From contig NC_017249.1 of assembly GCF_000284375.1 (NCBI RefSeq), positions 434,001 through 498,000 on the forward strand: 64,000 nucleotides of DNA. Reading direction: 5' to 3'. The position numbers and the translations under genes were made by a program. This stretch comes from Bradyrhizobium japonicum USDA 6 (GTDB lineage Bacteria; Pseudomonadota; Alphaproteobacteria; Rhizobiales; Xanthobacteraceae). Positions 22,289 through 33,850 of the stretch are shown piece by piece. Positions within the stretch are counted from its first letter, which is position 1; each line of letters opens with the position of its first letter. A model generated the notes under the pieces. It worked only from the letters and a program-made list of their open reading frames with translations. It made no database searches and was not told the origin of the DNA.

Positions 22289-22816
22289 ATGTCCGCACCT
22301 GAGATCAGGCCTGCCATCGAGGCCGACCTTCCCGCCATCACCGCCATCTACCAGCAGGCCGTCCGCGAGGGCACCGCGACGTTCGAGCTGGAACCGCCCG
22401 ACCTCACCGAGATGACGCGCCGCTACCGCGCGCTGATCGACGGCGGCTATCCCTATTTCGTCGCCATCCTCGATCGTAGCGTCGCCGGCTATGCCTATGC
22501 CGGCGCCTACCGGCCGCGGCCGGCCTACCGCTTCACGGTCGAGAACTCGATCTATCTCGATCCATCGTTCCACCGCCGCGGCATCGGCTCGTTGCTGCTG
22601 GAGCGGCTGATCACCGAATGCGAGGCGCGCGGCTTCCGCCAGATGATCGCGGTGATCGGCGATTCCGCCAATGCCGGCTCGATCGGCGTGCACACGCGCG
22701 GCGGCTTCAAGATGATCGGCACGCATCCCAATGTCGGCCTGAAATTCGGCCGCTGGCTCGACACGGTGATGATGCAGCGCGACCTCGGCGAAGGCGCGAG
22801 TACGGTGCCGAAATAA
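22289..22816 (+). CDS. GNAT N-acetyltransferase, phosphinothricin acetyltransferase-like
   Basis: A 175-residue GNAT enzyme. IRPAIEADLPAITAIYQQAV is the usual N-terminal strand and helix. SIYLDPSFHRRGIGSLLLERLI holds the acetyl-CoA pyrophosphate loop (RRGIGS) near residue 98, and GDSANAGSIGVHTRGGFKMIG is the C-terminal core. The pattern fits the PAT/bar-like subfamily that acetylates phosphinothricin-type compounds or amino-acid analogues such as methionine sulfoximine. The true substrate is unknown. The ATG at 22289 begins MSAPEIRPAIE; a longer start at 22232 lies in repeat sequence. Confidence 0.9.
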   Translation: MSAPEIRPAIEADLPAITAIYQQAVREGTATFELEPPDLTEMTRRYRALIDGGYPYFVAILDRSVAGYAYAGAYRPRPAYRFTVENSIYLDPSFHRRGIGSLLLERLITECEARGFRQMIAVIGDSANAGSIGVHTRGGFKMIGTHPNVGLKFGRWLDTVMMQRDLGEGASTVPK

Positions 22817-22825
22817 CCTCGGTCT

Positions 22826-22905
22826 CGTAGGGTGGGCAAAGCGTAGCGTGCCCACCATGCCCGGCGATTGAGGAAAGATGGTGGGCACGGCGCGGTGCGC
22901 CTTGC
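22826..22905. repeat. GTAGGGTGGGCAAAG repeat, copy 1 (diverged right arm)
   Basis: Left half GTAGGGTGGGCAAAGCGTAG...GTGCCCACC is intact. The right half starts ATGGTGGGCACGGCGC but lacks the closing TTTGCCCACCCTAC. It lies between the convergent acetyltransferase and DUF2794 genes. Confidence 0.85.
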
Positions 22906-22918
22906 ACCGTCAGTACGG

Positions 22919-23290
22919 CTAAACCACCGCCAGCTTGCGATCGATCACCAGCAGCACGCGCTCGAGCTCGTGGCCGCGGCGCAGGATCAGGCCGGTCGCC
23001 GAGATCACGCTGTACATGCCCTGCTTGCGCGCCAGCCGCGGGTCTTTCTCGATGCGATAGATCGGCACTTCCGAGGCACGGCGGAAGACCGAGAACACCG
23101 CGCGGTCCTTCAGGAAGTCGATGGCATAGTCGCGCCACTCGCCGTCGGCGACCATGCGGCCGTAGAGGTTGAGGATGCGGTTCAGTTCCAGCCGGTTGAA
23201 TGTCACCCGGTTGGGTTGGGCATTCGCAGCGGCGGGGCGCGCCACTGCGCGCTGCTCGCTCGGATCGGCATCCTCCGGCGTCAGACTCAT
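22919..23290 (-). CDS. DUF2794 domain-containing protein
   Basis: A 123-residue soluble protein of the alphaproteobacterial DUF2794 family. The conserved core is RILNLYGRMVADGEWRDYAI followed by FLKDRAVFSVFRR and PIYRIEKDPRLARKQG. Function is unknown. The start at 23290 gives MSLTPEDADPSEQ; longer forms run into sequence unlike the family. The first 40 or so residues are low-complexity and probably disordered. Confidence 0.93.
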   Translation of the reverse strand: MSLTPEDADPSEQRAVARPAAANAQPNRVTFNRLELNRILNLYGRMVADGEWRDYAIDFLKDRAVFSVFRRASEVPIYRIEKDPRLARKQGMYSVISATGLILRRGHELERVLLVIDRKLAVV

Positions 23291-23549
23291 CGAGCGCCTC
23301 CTCATCTCGCGGCATGATCGCATCCGCGAAGACCGTCCCCGGAACCGCGGATCATGACAATTGCATGATCGCGCCAACTGTTCCCCGCCGCAAGGGGCTC
23401 TTCACTCAACTCATTGAATCGGGTGCGAATCGGAACACACGCAGGAGTGGAATTCTGTCGCGGCAAACCGTCACGGGATCGTTAGAAGGAATCTTGATAT
23501 CGCCGCTTTTCCGCCAAGCGCCTGCCGCCCTGCATTGCGAGAAGACCTG

Positions 23550-23665
23550 TGTGCGTTGACCCGGTCCTTTCGGTTCCGGATTCCTCAGCCCCCAGCCCCC
23601 GGGGCCGTCAGGATCGGGTCTGTACGCGCGACAAGGAGGGCCAACGCAAGTTGGTCCTTTTTGGT
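23550..23665 (+). ncRNA. candidate small RNA with terminator hairpin
   Basis: GACCCGGTCCT (about 23567) pairs with AGGATCGGGTC (about 23609) through 11 base pairs including one G-U, forming a long closed hairpin. It is followed by AGGGCCAAC-GCAA-GTTGGTCCTTTTT (about 23637-23662), a stem with two G-U pairs, a tetraloop and a T run, that is, an intrinsic terminator. No gene on the plus strand precedes it. I do not match it to 6S, tmRNA or SRP RNA. Promoter and 5' end are not defined; it could also be a worn repeat. Confidence 0.38.
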
Positions 23666-23690
23666 TTGTGGCGGGATGTTTCCGGCACGC

Positions 23691-23839
23691 TGTCATTCCG
23701 GGGCGCGCCTCTTGGCGCGAGCTATCGTGCGCGATTGCGCACCTGAGAATCCATTTCTCAGCTCAGATTGTGGATCGATAGATTCTCAGGTGCGCAACCG
23801 CGCACCATAGCTTGCGCTTCGCGCGCCCCCCGGAATGAC
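23691..23839. repeat. palindromic repeat TGTCATTCCGGGGCGCG type
   Basis: Arms TGTCATTCCGGGGCGCG and CGCGCCCCCCGGAATGACG, the same class as 14649-14750. The centre holds a second inverted repeat, CTGAGAATCCATTTCTCAG and TAGATTCTCAGGTGCGC. Confidence 0.82.
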
Positions 23840-23881
23840 GAGAGACTAATTGTCTTGAGACGTTCTTGAGCGTGCTTCGCT

Positions 23882-24658
23882 TCAGTGCAGCGACGTGTAC
23901 GCCGCGCCGAGCATCGCACCCGGCTTCTCACGGCTGCCGTCCTGGACATAGACCACAGCGCCGTCGACGCCGTCGCGCGTGAGATTTTCCAACGGCACCG
24001 TCCAGCTTTCCGGACGTCCGTTCCAGTCGCCGACCTTGAGCAGGTTGCGCACGACGTTGTGATAGGTGATCTGCTGCCCGCGATTTTCGCCACGGCTGAT
24101 TGCGATCGGCACCGATTTCGTGATCGAGCAGATCCAGACCTCGCCGCGCGAGACCGCCGACTCCTTGCTCGCCGCCACCGAGACGTTGATCTGCTTGCCT
24201 GCAAGCGACATCGTCACCGGCACGCTCATCACACCCGTGCCCTTGTCGGTCTGGCCGATCGCGCTCTCGATGCCGGCGCGGTCGCTGCCGATGACATGCG
24301 TCGAACCGTTGACCACGACTTGCGGCGTATAGACCTCGCGGTCGCCGCGCATGCGCGAATAGGCACGCTGCCGCGCCGAGAAGCGCGAATCCGCAAGCGT
24401 GTCCTTCCAGCCGAGATAATCCCAATAGTCGATCGGCATGCTCAGCGCGATGATCGAAGGGTCTTTGGAGAGATCGCCGATGACCTGGTCGGCGGGCGGG
24501 CAGGAGGAGCAGCCCTGCGATGTGAAGAGCTCGACCACGGCGCGAGGCTCAGCCTCGGCGGGACGGATGACGGCGACGATGGCGCAGATGCCGAGCGCTC
24601 CCGACCAGAGTGCACCGGACCAGCGCGAAACCAGATTAGAAGCCATCATTGCAGTCAT
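23882..24658 (-). CDS. DUF1223 domain-containing exported protein
   Basis: A 258-residue protein of the DUF1223 family, a thioredoxin-fold group. An N-terminal hydrophobic signal ends near IRPAEAEPRA. VELFTSQGCSSCPPADQVI shows the CxxC-like motif (CSSC) at the thioredoxin active-site position. DREVYTPQVVVNGSTHVIGSD matches the conserved downstream core. A periplasmic thiol-related role is plausible but unproven. I start at the ATG at 24658; another ATG at 24679 is possible. Confidence 0.9.
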   Translation of the reverse strand: MTAMMASNLVSRWSGALWSGALGICAIVAVIRPAEAEPRAVVELFTSQGCSSCPPADQVIGDLSKDPSIIALSMPIDYWDYLGWKDTLADSRFSARQRAYSRMRGDREVYTPQVVVNGSTHVIGSDRAGIESAIGQTDKGTGVMSVPVTMSLAGKQINVSVAASKESAVSRGEVWICSITKSVPIAISRGENRGQQITYHNVVRNLLKVGDWNGRPESWTVPLENLTRDGVDGAVVYVQDGSREKPGAMLGAAYTSLH

Positions 24659-24798
24659 GTTGAACGTCACACCTCGCACGCGTGGGGGAATATCCTATCG
24701 CCTGATGGTCACCGTAGTCTTACGGGCATCGTACATCACAACCGTCCAGGGCGAGGTTTTCCGCCGGGCGGGACCATCGGACGCGTGTTCTAACGCAC

Positions 24799-24830
24799 GA
24801 AGGCGGCCTTGTGATAGGCCGCCCTCGTTT
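24799..24830 (-). terminator. hairpin downstream of acnA
   Basis: GGCGGCC / GGCCGCC with an AT-rich loop of about nine bases, about 50 bases beyond the acnA stop. On the minus strand the T run after the stem is poor; on the plus strand it is followed by CTCGTTT. Probable weak or bidirectional terminator. Confidence 0.5.
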
Positions 24831-24876
24831 AACCTTCTACTCACGTCGCGGTGAGCCACCGTTCACAAATTCGCGC

Positions 24877-27597
<2,721 letters not shown>

Positions 27598-27840
27598 GTA
27601 GGAAATCCCAATTGTTAGTTATACCCGGCAAGGGGTATTTTAACACCGTCAGCGAGTCCGGCTGGGTCGCTTGCAGGGGCAGGTTGAGTTGCTGCATCAA
27701 GTAGTTCCGGGCTTATAGAAGCTTTCTAACCGCGCCGCCACAGCCACAATCGTGCCGCAGCAATCCGCGAGCCAAAAATTCCCATGCGCTACCCCAAGAT
27801 TTCCTGAGGCCAGGCTTTGAGCGGATTGGACCAAGGCAAG

Positions 27841-28443
27841 ATGCAGCTGTCCGGACGCGGGGTCGTCTGCGTGCGCGGCGGGCGCGAGGTGTTTTCCGGA
27901 CTCGATTTCGATGCTGTCGCCGGCGAGGCCGTGGCGGTCGTCGGCCGCAACGGCTCGGGCAAGACCTCGCTGCTGCGGCTGATCGCGGGCCTGCTGATTC
28001 CGGCCGGCGGGACAATCGCGCTCGCCGGGGGCGATGCCGAGCTGACTCTGCCGGAGCAGTGCCACTATCTCGGCCATCGCGACGCCCTGAAGCCGGCGCT
28101 GAGCGTGGCGGAAAATCTGTCATTCTGGGCTGATTTTCTGGGCGGCGAGCGCAGTGATGCGGCCAAGAGCCTCGCCATCGTCGGGCTCGATCACGCCACT
28201 CACCTGCCCGCGGCCTTCCTGTCCGCCGGCCAGCGCCGCCGACTGTCGCTGGCCCGGCTGCTGACGGTGCGCCGCCCGGTCTGGCTGCTGGACGAGCCGA
28301 CCACGGCGCTGGACGTGGCCGGCCAGGGCATGTTCGAGGGCCTGATGCGGGAGCATCTGGCCCGCGGCGGCCTGATCATCGCGGCCACCCATGCGCCGCT
28401 GGGGATCGATTCGCGGGAGTTACGGATCGGGGGTGCGGCGTGA
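27841..28443 (+). CDS. ccmA: cytochrome c maturation ATP-binding protein CcmA (CycV)
   Basis: A 200-residue ATPase of the CcmABCD complex, which releases haem-loaded CcmE for periplasmic cytochrome c assembly. Walker A is [13 protein letters not shown] near residue 36, the signature is [15 protein letters not shown], and Walker B is [29 protein letters not shown] is the typical N-terminus. The ATG at 27841 is chosen; a TTG at 27817 would add eight residues. CcmB lies 274 bases downstream, with a repeat element between, instead of the usual close spacing. Confidence 0.96.
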   Translation: MQLSGRGVVCVRGGREVFSGLDFDAVAGEAVAVVGRNGSGKTSLLRLIAGLLIPAGGTIALAGGDAELTLPEQCHYLGHRDALKPALSVAENLSFWADFLGGERSDAAKSLAIVGLDHATHLPAAFLSAGQRRRLSLARLLTVRRPVWLLDEPTTALDVAGQGMFEGLMREHLARGGLIIAATHAPLGIDSRELRIGGAA

Positions 28444-28493
28444 AGTGGAGGCACCCTCAGTTTTCCGAGCGGCCAGGCGCCGTCCTCTCCGTT

Positions 28494-28657
28494 CCCTCCC
28501 CCTTGCGGGGAGGGTCAGGGAGAGGGGTACCACACGGCCTGCTCTCTCGGTTTGAGCGCTTGGGAAACAGGCGCTCTGTTGCCGGCGATCGGGACCCGAC
28601 TGCCATCTCTCCCGGGGCTACCCCTCTCCCCCGCCGTCCCCCGCAAGGGGGAGGGAG
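28494..28657. repeat. inverted repeat inside the ccm operon (CCTCCCCCTTGCGGGGAGG type)
   Basis: Left arm CCTCCCCCTTGCGGGGAGG...AGAGGGGT faces right arm ACCCCTCTCCC...CCCGCAAGGGGGAGGGA. It occupies most of the ccmA-ccmB gap, so it is transcribed with the operon and should form a strong mRNA hairpin. Confidence 0.88.
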
Positions 28658-28717
28658 CCCAGTTTGCCTGGTGCCCGAGCCAGGCTCTCATGGCCGCCTC
28701 GCCGTCGGAGCCACCCC

Positions 28718-29386
28718 ATGACCGCCCTGTCCGCCCTCATCCGCCGGGATATCCGGATCGCGCTCCGCGTCGGCGGCGGGGCGCTGATCGGCGTGCTGTT
28801 CTTCCTGACCGTCGTCGTCCTGATGCCGTTCGCGGTGGGGCCGGATCTGGCGCTGCTGTCGCGGCTGGGGCCGGCGATCCTGTGGCTCGGCGCGCTGCTG
28901 GCGAGCCTGCTCACCCTGGACCGGCTGTTCATGGCCGACCACGAGGACGGCTCGCTCGACCTGATCACGATGAGCCGGACGCCGCTGGAACTCGCCTGCG
29001 CCGCCAAGGCGCTGGCGCATTGGCTGGCCGCCGGCCTGCCACTGATTGTCGCAACCCCGGTGCTCGGCCTGCTGCTCAACCTCGACATGGTCGCGACCGG
29101 GGCGGTGGCGCTGACGCTCCTGGCCGGTACGCCGGCGCTGACCTTCACCGGCATGATCGGCGCGGCACTCGCGGTGACGCTGCACCGGGGCGGACTGCTG
29201 ATGGCCGTGCTGGTGCTGCCACTGTCGATCCCGGTGCTGATTTTCGGCGTCGCGGCCTCGCAGGCCGCGATCGTCGGTCCCCTGACGTTCGGCGCGCCGT
29301 TCTCGATCCTGTGCGCGTTGTCGCTGGTCAGCCTCGTCATCGGCCCTTTCGCGGCGGCGGCGAGCCTGCGCCATGGTCTCGACTGA
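28718..29386 (+). CDS. ccmB: haem exporter protein CcmB (CycW)
   Basis: A 222-residue membrane permease of the CcmABCD complex with six hydrophobic segments. The start MTALSALIRRDIRIALRVGG and the cytosolic motif DRLFMADHEDGSLDLITMS are typical of CcmB. GPFAAAASLRHGLD closes the protein. The ATG at 28718 is preferred over 28664, which would add repeat-derived sequence. It lies 91 bases before ccmC. Confidence 0.96.
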   Translation: MTALSALIRRDIRIALRVGGGALIGVLFFLTVVVLMPFAVGPDLALLSRLGPAILWLGALLASLLTLDRLFMADHEDGSLDLITMSRTPLELACAAKALAHWLAAGLPLIVATPVLGLLLNLDMVATGAVALTLLAGTPALTFTGMIGAALAVTLHRGGLLMAVLVLPLSIPVLIFGVAASQAAIVGPLTFGAPFSILCALSLVSLVIGPFAAAASLRHGLD

Positions 29387-29477
29387 AATGGGCCGGATTG
29401 CCCTTGACCCCGATCAACTTTCGCTGCGCGCTTTTATGCTGATTGCGTGAGTGCTGACCTGTGATTATCAGAATACC

Positions 29478-30209
29478 ATGACGCTGATCGATCTCGCCAA
29501 TCCGACACGGTTCCTCGCGCTGACGGCGCGAGTGCTGCCGTGGCTTGTAGCCGCGACCGTCATCCTGCTCACCATCGGCCTCTACCAGTCCGTCCTCGCG
29601 CCCGACGACTACCAGCAGGGCGCGACGGTGAAGATCATGTTCATCCACGTGCCCAACGCCTGGCTGTCGATGTTCGTCTGGGGCGTGATGAGCATCGCCT
29701 CATTGGGCACGCTGGTGTGGCGGCATCCGCTCGCCGACGTCGCCGCCAAAGCCGCCGCGCCGATCGGCGCCGCCTTCACCTTCCTCGCGCTGCTCACGGG
29801 ATCGCTGTGGGGCCGGCCGATGTGGGGCACCTATTGGGAATGGGACGCGCGGCTGACCTCGGTGCTGATCCTCTTCCTGATGTATCTCGGCCTGATGGCG
29901 CTGTGGCGCGCGGTCGAGGATCCCTCGCGCGCGGCGCGCGCCGCCGCGGTGCTGACGCTGGTCGGCGCGATCAACCTGCCGATCATCAAGTTCTCCGTCG
30001 ACTGGTGGAACACGCTGCACCAGCCGGCGTCGGTGATGCGCATGGGCGGCTCGACGCTCGACAAGTCGTTCCTGATTCCGCTGCTGCTGATGGCCATCGC
30101 GTTCACGCTGCTGTTCGTCACGTTGCACCTGGCGGCGATGCGTAACGAGATTTTGCGCCGTCGCGTCCGCTCCTTGCAGATGATGCAGGCGAGCCAGAAG
30201 GCCGCATGA
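29478..30209 (+). CDS. ccmC: haem handling protein CcmC (CycZ)
   Basis: A 243-residue membrane protein with six hydrophobic segments that passes haem to CcmE. The tryptophan-rich WWD-type domain is [21 protein letters not shown] around residues 105-125. Conserved histidines flank it: [11 protein letters not shown] near residue 57 and WWNTLHQP near 180. The ATG at 29478 begins [13 protein letters not shown], a usual start. The stop overlaps the ccmD start as ATGA, indicating coupled translation. Confidence 0.97.
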   Translation: MTLIDLANPTRFLALTARVLPWLVAATVILLTIGLYQSVLAPDDYQQGATVKIMFIHVPNAWLSMFVWGVMSIASLGTLVWRHPLADVAAKAAAPIGAAFTFLALLTGSLWGRPMWGTYWEWDARLTSVLILFLMYLGLMALWRAVEDPSRAARAAAVLTLVGAINLPIIKFSVDWWNTLHQPASVMRMGGSTLDKSFLIPLLLMAIAFTLLFVTLHLAAMRNEILRRRVRSLQMMQASQKAA

Positions 30210-30391
30210 CGATGTCACTTGGTCCCTACGCGTCCTTCATCGTGACGTCCTATGCCGCGGCCGCGCTCGTCGTCGTGATCCTGATCGGCTGGATCGTGCT
30301 CGACTATCGCAGCCAGACCGAGCGCCTGCGCGAGCTCGACCGCAGCGGCGTCACGCGCCGCTCCGGACGCAGCGCAACGGACACGCCATGA
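30206..30391 (+). CDS. ccmD: haem exporter accessory protein CcmD (CycX)
   Basis: A 61-residue single-pass protein. [19 protein letters not shown], then a membrane helix ([15 protein letters not shown]) and a basic tail fit CcmD, which helps release haem-CcmE from the complex. It overlaps ccmC by four bases and lies 10 bases before ccmG. An alternative ATG two codons in is possible. Confidence 0.93.
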   Translation: MTMSLGPYASFIVTSYAAAALVVVILIGWIVLDYRSQTERLRELDRSGVTRRSGRSATDTP

Positions 30392-30401
30392 GCGATCCAT
30401 C

Positions 30402-30995
30402 ATGAGCGATCAACCGACGTCCGCTCCGCCGCAGCGCCGCACCTTCCTGATGGTGCTGCCGCTGATCGCCTTCATCGCCCTGGCGCTGCTGTTCTGGTTC
30501 AGGCTCGGCAGCGGCGATCCCTCGAGGATTCCCTCCGCGCTGATCGGGCGGCCGGCGCCGCAGACCACGCTGCCGCCGCTCGAGGGATTGCAGGCCGACA
30601 ATTCCCAGGTGCCGGGCCTCGATCCCGCCGCGTTCAAGGGCAAGGTCAGCCTCGTCAATGTCTGGGCCTCCTGGTGCGTGCCCTGCCATGACGAGGCGCC
30701 GCTCCTGACCGAGCTCGCCAAGGACAAGCGCTTCCAGCTCGTCGGCATCAACTACAAGGACGCGGCCGACAACGCGCGCCGTTTCCTCGGCCGCTACGGC
30801 AACCCGTTCGGCCACGTCGGCGTGGATGCCAACGGCCGCGCCTCGATCGAATGGGGTGTCTATGGCGTGCCGGAGACGTTCGTCGTCGGGCGTGAAGGCA
30901 CCATCGTCTACAAGCTGGTCGGACCGATCACGCCGGACAATTTGCGCACGGTGCTGCTCCCGCAGATGGAGAAGGCGTTGAAGGCGGGGAGCTAG
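30402..30995 (+). CDS. ccmG: thiol:disulfide interchange protein CcmG/DsbE (CycY)
   Basis: A 197-residue membrane-anchored thioredoxin-fold protein. A single helix (TFLMVLPLIAFIALALLFWF) anchors it, and the active site is WASWCVPCHDEAP near residue 90. The cis-proline segment is YGVPETFVVGREG. It reduces apocytochrome c or CcmH cysteines before haem attachment. It closes the ccmA-B-C-D-G run; ccmE, ccmF and ccmH are not in this window, as in bradyrhizobia where they lie elsewhere. Confidence 0.97.
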   Translation: MSDQPTSAPPQRRTFLMVLPLIAFIALALLFWFRLGSGDPSRIPSALIGRPAPQTTLPPLEGLQADNSQVPGLDPAAFKGKVSLVNVWASWCVPCHDEAPLLTELAKDKRFQLVGINYKDAADNARRFLGRYGNPFGHVGVDANGRASIEWGVYGVPETFVVGREGTIVYKLVGPITPDNLRTVLLPQMEKALKAGS

Positions 30996-31035
30996 CTCAG
31001 CTCTCGTGCGAACGAAGGCGCCGCCCCACACACCG

Positions 31036-31160
31036 CTGTCATGCCCCGCCTAGTGCGCAATTGCGCCCGGGGGGCGGGGCATCCAGTACGCCGCGGCTTC
31101 TCGGCTGAATCACAACTGTCTCGGAGTACTGGATCGCCCGGTCAAGCCGGGCGATGACAG
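31036..31160. repeat. palindromic repeat, GTCATGCC...GGGCGATGACA type
   Basis: Left half CTGTCATGCCCCGCC...GGCGGGGCATCCAGTACGCC and right half CTGGATCGCCCGG...CCGGGCGATGACAG. Each half is a hairpin, and the centre carries CGCGGCTTCTCGGCTGA. Same class as 3235, 34986 and 40479. It lies between the convergent ccmG and septation protein genes. Confidence 0.88.
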
Positions 31161-31206
31161 TTGAGTGTGCGACTAGGCCTCAGTCGCAATGACGAGTTGA
31201 GAGAGT

Positions 31207-31809
31207 TCAGCCCTTCCGTACATCCCCCGCCTCGGCCTCGCTCGCCTCCAGCGACGCCGGCTCGATCCCGTAGCGCTTGGTCAGCGGCATCTGGGCGATG
31301 GCGAAGATCATGGTGATCGGGGTGACGCCGAACACCTTGAAGTTCACCCAGAAATCCGTGCTCTGGGTGCGCCAGACAACCTCGTTCAGGATGGCCATCC
31401 CGGCGAAGAACAGCGCCCAGCGCAGCGTGAGGATGCGCCAGCCCTGCGGGGTCAGGTTGAACATCTGGTCGAACATCACGGCGATGAAGGAGCGGCCGAA
31501 CAACAGCCCGCCGCCGAGGATCGCCGCGAACAGGCCGTAGATGATGGTCGGCTTGACCTTGATGAAGGTCTCGTCGTGCAGCACCAGCGTCAGCGTGCCG
31601 AACACCAGCACGATCACGCCGGTCACGATCGCCATGATCGGGATGTGGCGCGTCACCACATAGGACGCGATCATCGCCGCCACGATCGCGACCATGAAGG
31701 CCCCGGTCGCGGCGAACAGATTGAACTTCGCATTCACGAAGAAGAACACGAGCAGCGGACCGAGCTCGGTCGCGAGCTTGAACAGCGGATGCGGCTGGGT
31801 CTTGTCCAT
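31207..31809 (-). CDS. septation protein A / inner membrane-spanning protein YciB
   Basis: A 200-residue membrane protein with about six hydrophobic segments. The start [41 protein letters not shown] and [19 protein letters not shown] are hallmarks of the IspZ/YciB family. Members affect cell division and envelope synthesis in other bacteria; the exact activity is unclear. It starts 2 bases after ftsY ends, so the two are co-transcribed. Confidence 0.95.
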   Translation of the reverse strand: MDKTQPHPLFKLATELGPLLVFFFVNAKFNLFAATGAFMVAIVAAMIASYVVTRHIPIMAIVTGVIVLVFGTLTLVLHDETFIKVKPTIIYGLFAAILGGGLLFGRSFIAVMFDQMFNLTPQGWRILTLRWALFFAGMAILNEVVWRTQSTDFWVNFKVFGVTPITMIFAIAQMPLTKRYGIEPASLEASEAEAGDVRKG

Positions 31810-31811
31810 TC

Positions 31812-32759
31812 TCAGCTTTCGATTCCGGCGATCGCACGGGCGAAATCGCGCGCGGTGAACGGCGCGAGATCGTCGACGCCTTCGCCGACGCCGATGAAAT
31901 GCACCGGCAGTTTGAATTTCTCCGCGAGCGCCACCAGAATGCCGCCGCGCGCGGTGCCGTCGAGCTTCGTCATCACGAGGCCGGTGACCCCCGCCGTGCG
32001 ATGGAAGGCCTCGACCTGCGACAGCGCGTTCTGGCCCACCGTTGCATCCAGCACAAGCAGCACGGCATGCGGCGCAGTGTCATCCACCTTGCGGATCACG
32101 CGCACGACCTTTTCGAGCTCGTTCATCAGCTCGGCCTTGTTCTGGAGACGGCCGGCGGTGTCGATCAGGAGCACGTCGATGTTCTGCTCCTTTGCCGCCG
32201 TCAGCGCGTTGAAGGCGAGGCTTGCCGAATCCGAGCCCTGCGCGCCCGCGATGACCGGCGTCCTGGTGCGCTCGCCCCACACCTTGAGCTGCTCGATGGC
32301 GGCAGCGCGAAACGTGTCGCCGGCGGCCAGCATCACCTTGCGGCCTTCGGATGCGAATTTTTGCGAGAGTTTTCCGATGGTCGTGGTCTTGCCGGAACCG
32401 TTGACGCCGACCACGAGGATGACGAACGGCTTCTTGGCCGTATCGATCTCGAGCGGTTTCGCCACCGACGCCAGCACCTTCTCGACCTCGGTGGCAACGA
32501 CGTCCTTGACCTCGTCCGCCGAGATCGCCTTGTCATAACGCCCCGTGCCGACGGCGTCCGCGATCCGCGCCGCGACCGAGGTGCCGAGGTCGGCGCGCAG
32601 CAGCACGTCCTCGATGTCGTCGAGCATGGCGCGGTCGAGCTTGCGCTTGGTGACGAGGTCGGCGACCGCGGTCCCGAGCGAGGACGAGGTGCGCTTCAGC
32701 CCGTTGGACAGGCGGCGCCACCAGCTCAGCTTGGGGGGATCTGACGTGGTATCGTTCAT
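31812..32759 (-). CDS. ftsY: signal recognition particle receptor FtsY
   Basis: A 315-residue SRP GTPase that docks SRP-ribosome complexes at the membrane. The NG domain shows G1 [14 protein letters not shown] near residue 120, [13 protein letters not shown] (G3) and [10 protein letters not shown] (G4 and closing loop). The acidic A domain is very short, giving a compact FtsY as in many alphaproteobacteria. Its partner ffh is 8 kb away in this window. Upstream lies a pair of long hairpins at 32764-32929. Confidence 0.97.
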   Translation of the reverse strand: MNDTTSDPPKLSWWRRLSNGLKRTSSSLGTAVADLVTKRKLDRAMLDDIEDVLLRADLGTSVAARIADAVGTGRYDKAISADEVKDVVATEVEKVLASVAKPLEIDTAKKPFVILVVGVNGSGKTTTIGKLSQKFASEGRKVMLAAGDTFRAAAIEQLKVWGERTRTPVIAGAQGSDSASLAFNALTAAKEQNIDVLLIDTAGRLQNKAELMNELEKVVRVIRKVDDTAPHAVLLVLDATVGQNALSQVEAFHRTAGVTGLVMTKLDGTARGGILVALAEKFKLPVHFIGVGEGVDDLAPFTARDFARAIAGIES

Positions 32760-32763
32760 GGTG

Positions 32764-32840
32764 CTCGTGCCGCCGATTTGAAGTTCCTACTCTCTTGTCG
32801 CAAGTCCGGTTAGGAACTTCAAATCGAAGAGCGGCACGAG
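32764..32840. repeat. long hairpin A upstream of ftsY
   Basis: CTCGTGCCG and CGATTTGAAGTTCCTA (32764-32789) are exactly complementary to TAGGAACTTCAAATCG and CGGCACGAG (32811-32840). Small unpaired bases lie between the two stem parts (one on the left, five on the right). That makes 25 paired positions. It begins 5 bases from the ftsY start codon, so it lies in the ftsY leader or promoter. Confidence 0.9.
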
Positions 32841-32852
32841 AAAATATTGTTG

Positions 32853-32929
32853 CCAGTGCGGCCCTGGATTTGGCATTCGCTTCGCGTTTCGCCGCTGGCG
32901 CTGAGCGAATGCCAAATCCACCGCACTGG
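32853..32929. repeat. long hairpin B upstream of RluA-type gene
   Basis: CCAGTGCGG and TGGATTTGGCATTCGCT (32853-32881, three-base bulge) are exactly complementary to AGCGAATGCCAAATCCA and CCGCACTGG (32904-32929): 26 base pairs. Size, two-part stem and partial sequence (GATTTG..TTC, GTGC) mirror hairpin A, 13 bases away. Confidence 0.9.
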
Positions 32930-32975
32930 TGTGTTAGCCGTTCCGGCTCCCAAACGAAAGCGTTGACCGAAAGTC

Positions 32976-33683
32976 TTGCAATTGCTCGATGTTCCCGAAT
33001 TGACCGCCGACGAGATCCTGGCGCGCGTGCTCCATCGCGACGGGCTGATGCTGGTCATCGACAAGCCCGCCGGCCTGCCGGTGCACCGCGGCCCCAAGGG
33101 CGGGGCCAATCTGGAAACGTCGTTCGATGCACTTCGTTTCGGCCTGCCGCGGCCGCCGGTGCTGGCCCACCGGCTGGACAAGGACACCTCCGGTTGCCTC
33201 GTGCTCGGCCGCCATCGCAAGGCGACGGCCTCGCTCGGCCTGTTGTTCAAGCACGGCAAGATCGGCAAGACCTACTGGACCGTAGTCGAGGGCGGCCCTG
33301 CCGAAGACGAAGGCACCGTCGACATGCCGCTCGGCCGGCTCAATGCCGAGCGGGGTTGGTGGCAGAAACCCGATCCCGAGGGCCAGAAGGCGATCACGAA
33401 CTGGAAGGTGATGGGCCGGGGCGACGGGCTGACTTGGCTCGCCATGGAACCGGTGACCGGCCGAACCCATCAATTGCGGGTGCATTCGGCCGCGACCGGC
33501 TGGCCGATTTTCGGCGATAACATTTACGGCAACGGCCCGCGCTTCGGCGAGCCGCGGCTGCACCTGCATTCCCGCGAGATCGTGGTGCCGATCTCCCGGA
33601 ACAAGGAGCCGATCCGCGTGGTCGCGCCGGCCCCGCCTCACATGCACGAGAAGCTCCGCGCCTGCGGGTGGAACGGGGAATAG
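32976..33683 (+). CDS. RluA-family RNA pseudouridine synthase
   Basis: A 235-residue pseudouridine synthase without an S4 domain. The catalytic motif is HRLDKDTSGCLVLGR (Asp near residue 71). LVIDKPAGLPVHRG is motif I, and GRTHQLRVH is the conserved C-terminal motif. The RNA target (rRNA or tRNA) cannot be told from sequence. A stop codon lies 12 bases upstream in frame, so the start must be the TTG at 32976 or a later codon; no ATG occurs until after the first motif. Confidence 0.9.
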   Translation: MQLLDVPELTADEILARVLHRDGLMLVIDKPAGLPVHRGPKGGANLETSFDALRFGLPRPPVLAHRLDKDTSGCLVLGRHRKATASLGLLFKHGKIGKTYWTVVEGGPAEDEGTVDMPLGRLNAERGWWQKPDPEGQKAITNWKVMGRGDGLTWLAMEPVTGRTHQLRVHSAATGWPIFGDNIYGNGPRFGEPRLHLHSREIVVPISRNKEPIRVVAPAPPHMHEKLRACGWNGE

Positions 33684-33850
33684 GTGCTGCAAGGTCGGCG
33701 CGGGGTGAGGGCTTTCTCCTCTTGGGGGTTCTCGCTTGAGGAAGCACCCTCTCCCCGCCCCGTGGTTTACGAAACGTTCAGTGCTCGTCTCTAATGATTG
33801 CGATTGCTTAGAACAAGCTTCCGTCATTCGCTCAGGACGAGCAACGCGTC

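Larger units (their letters stand above)
23291..23881. other. 591-base non-coding stretch
   Basis: Between DUF2794 and DUF1223, both on the minus strand. It holds a possible plus-strand small RNA ending in a terminator-like hairpin near 23660, and a GTCATTCCGGGGCGCG-type repeat at 23691-23839. No convincing protein gene is seen on either strand. Confidence 0.75.

Noticed and set aside
23550..23665. Identification of the hairpin region as 6S RNA or SRP RNA
   Set aside because: It lacks the SRP core GGAAGGAAGCA-type loop, and I could not recognise the 6S central bubble; left as an unnamed candidate.
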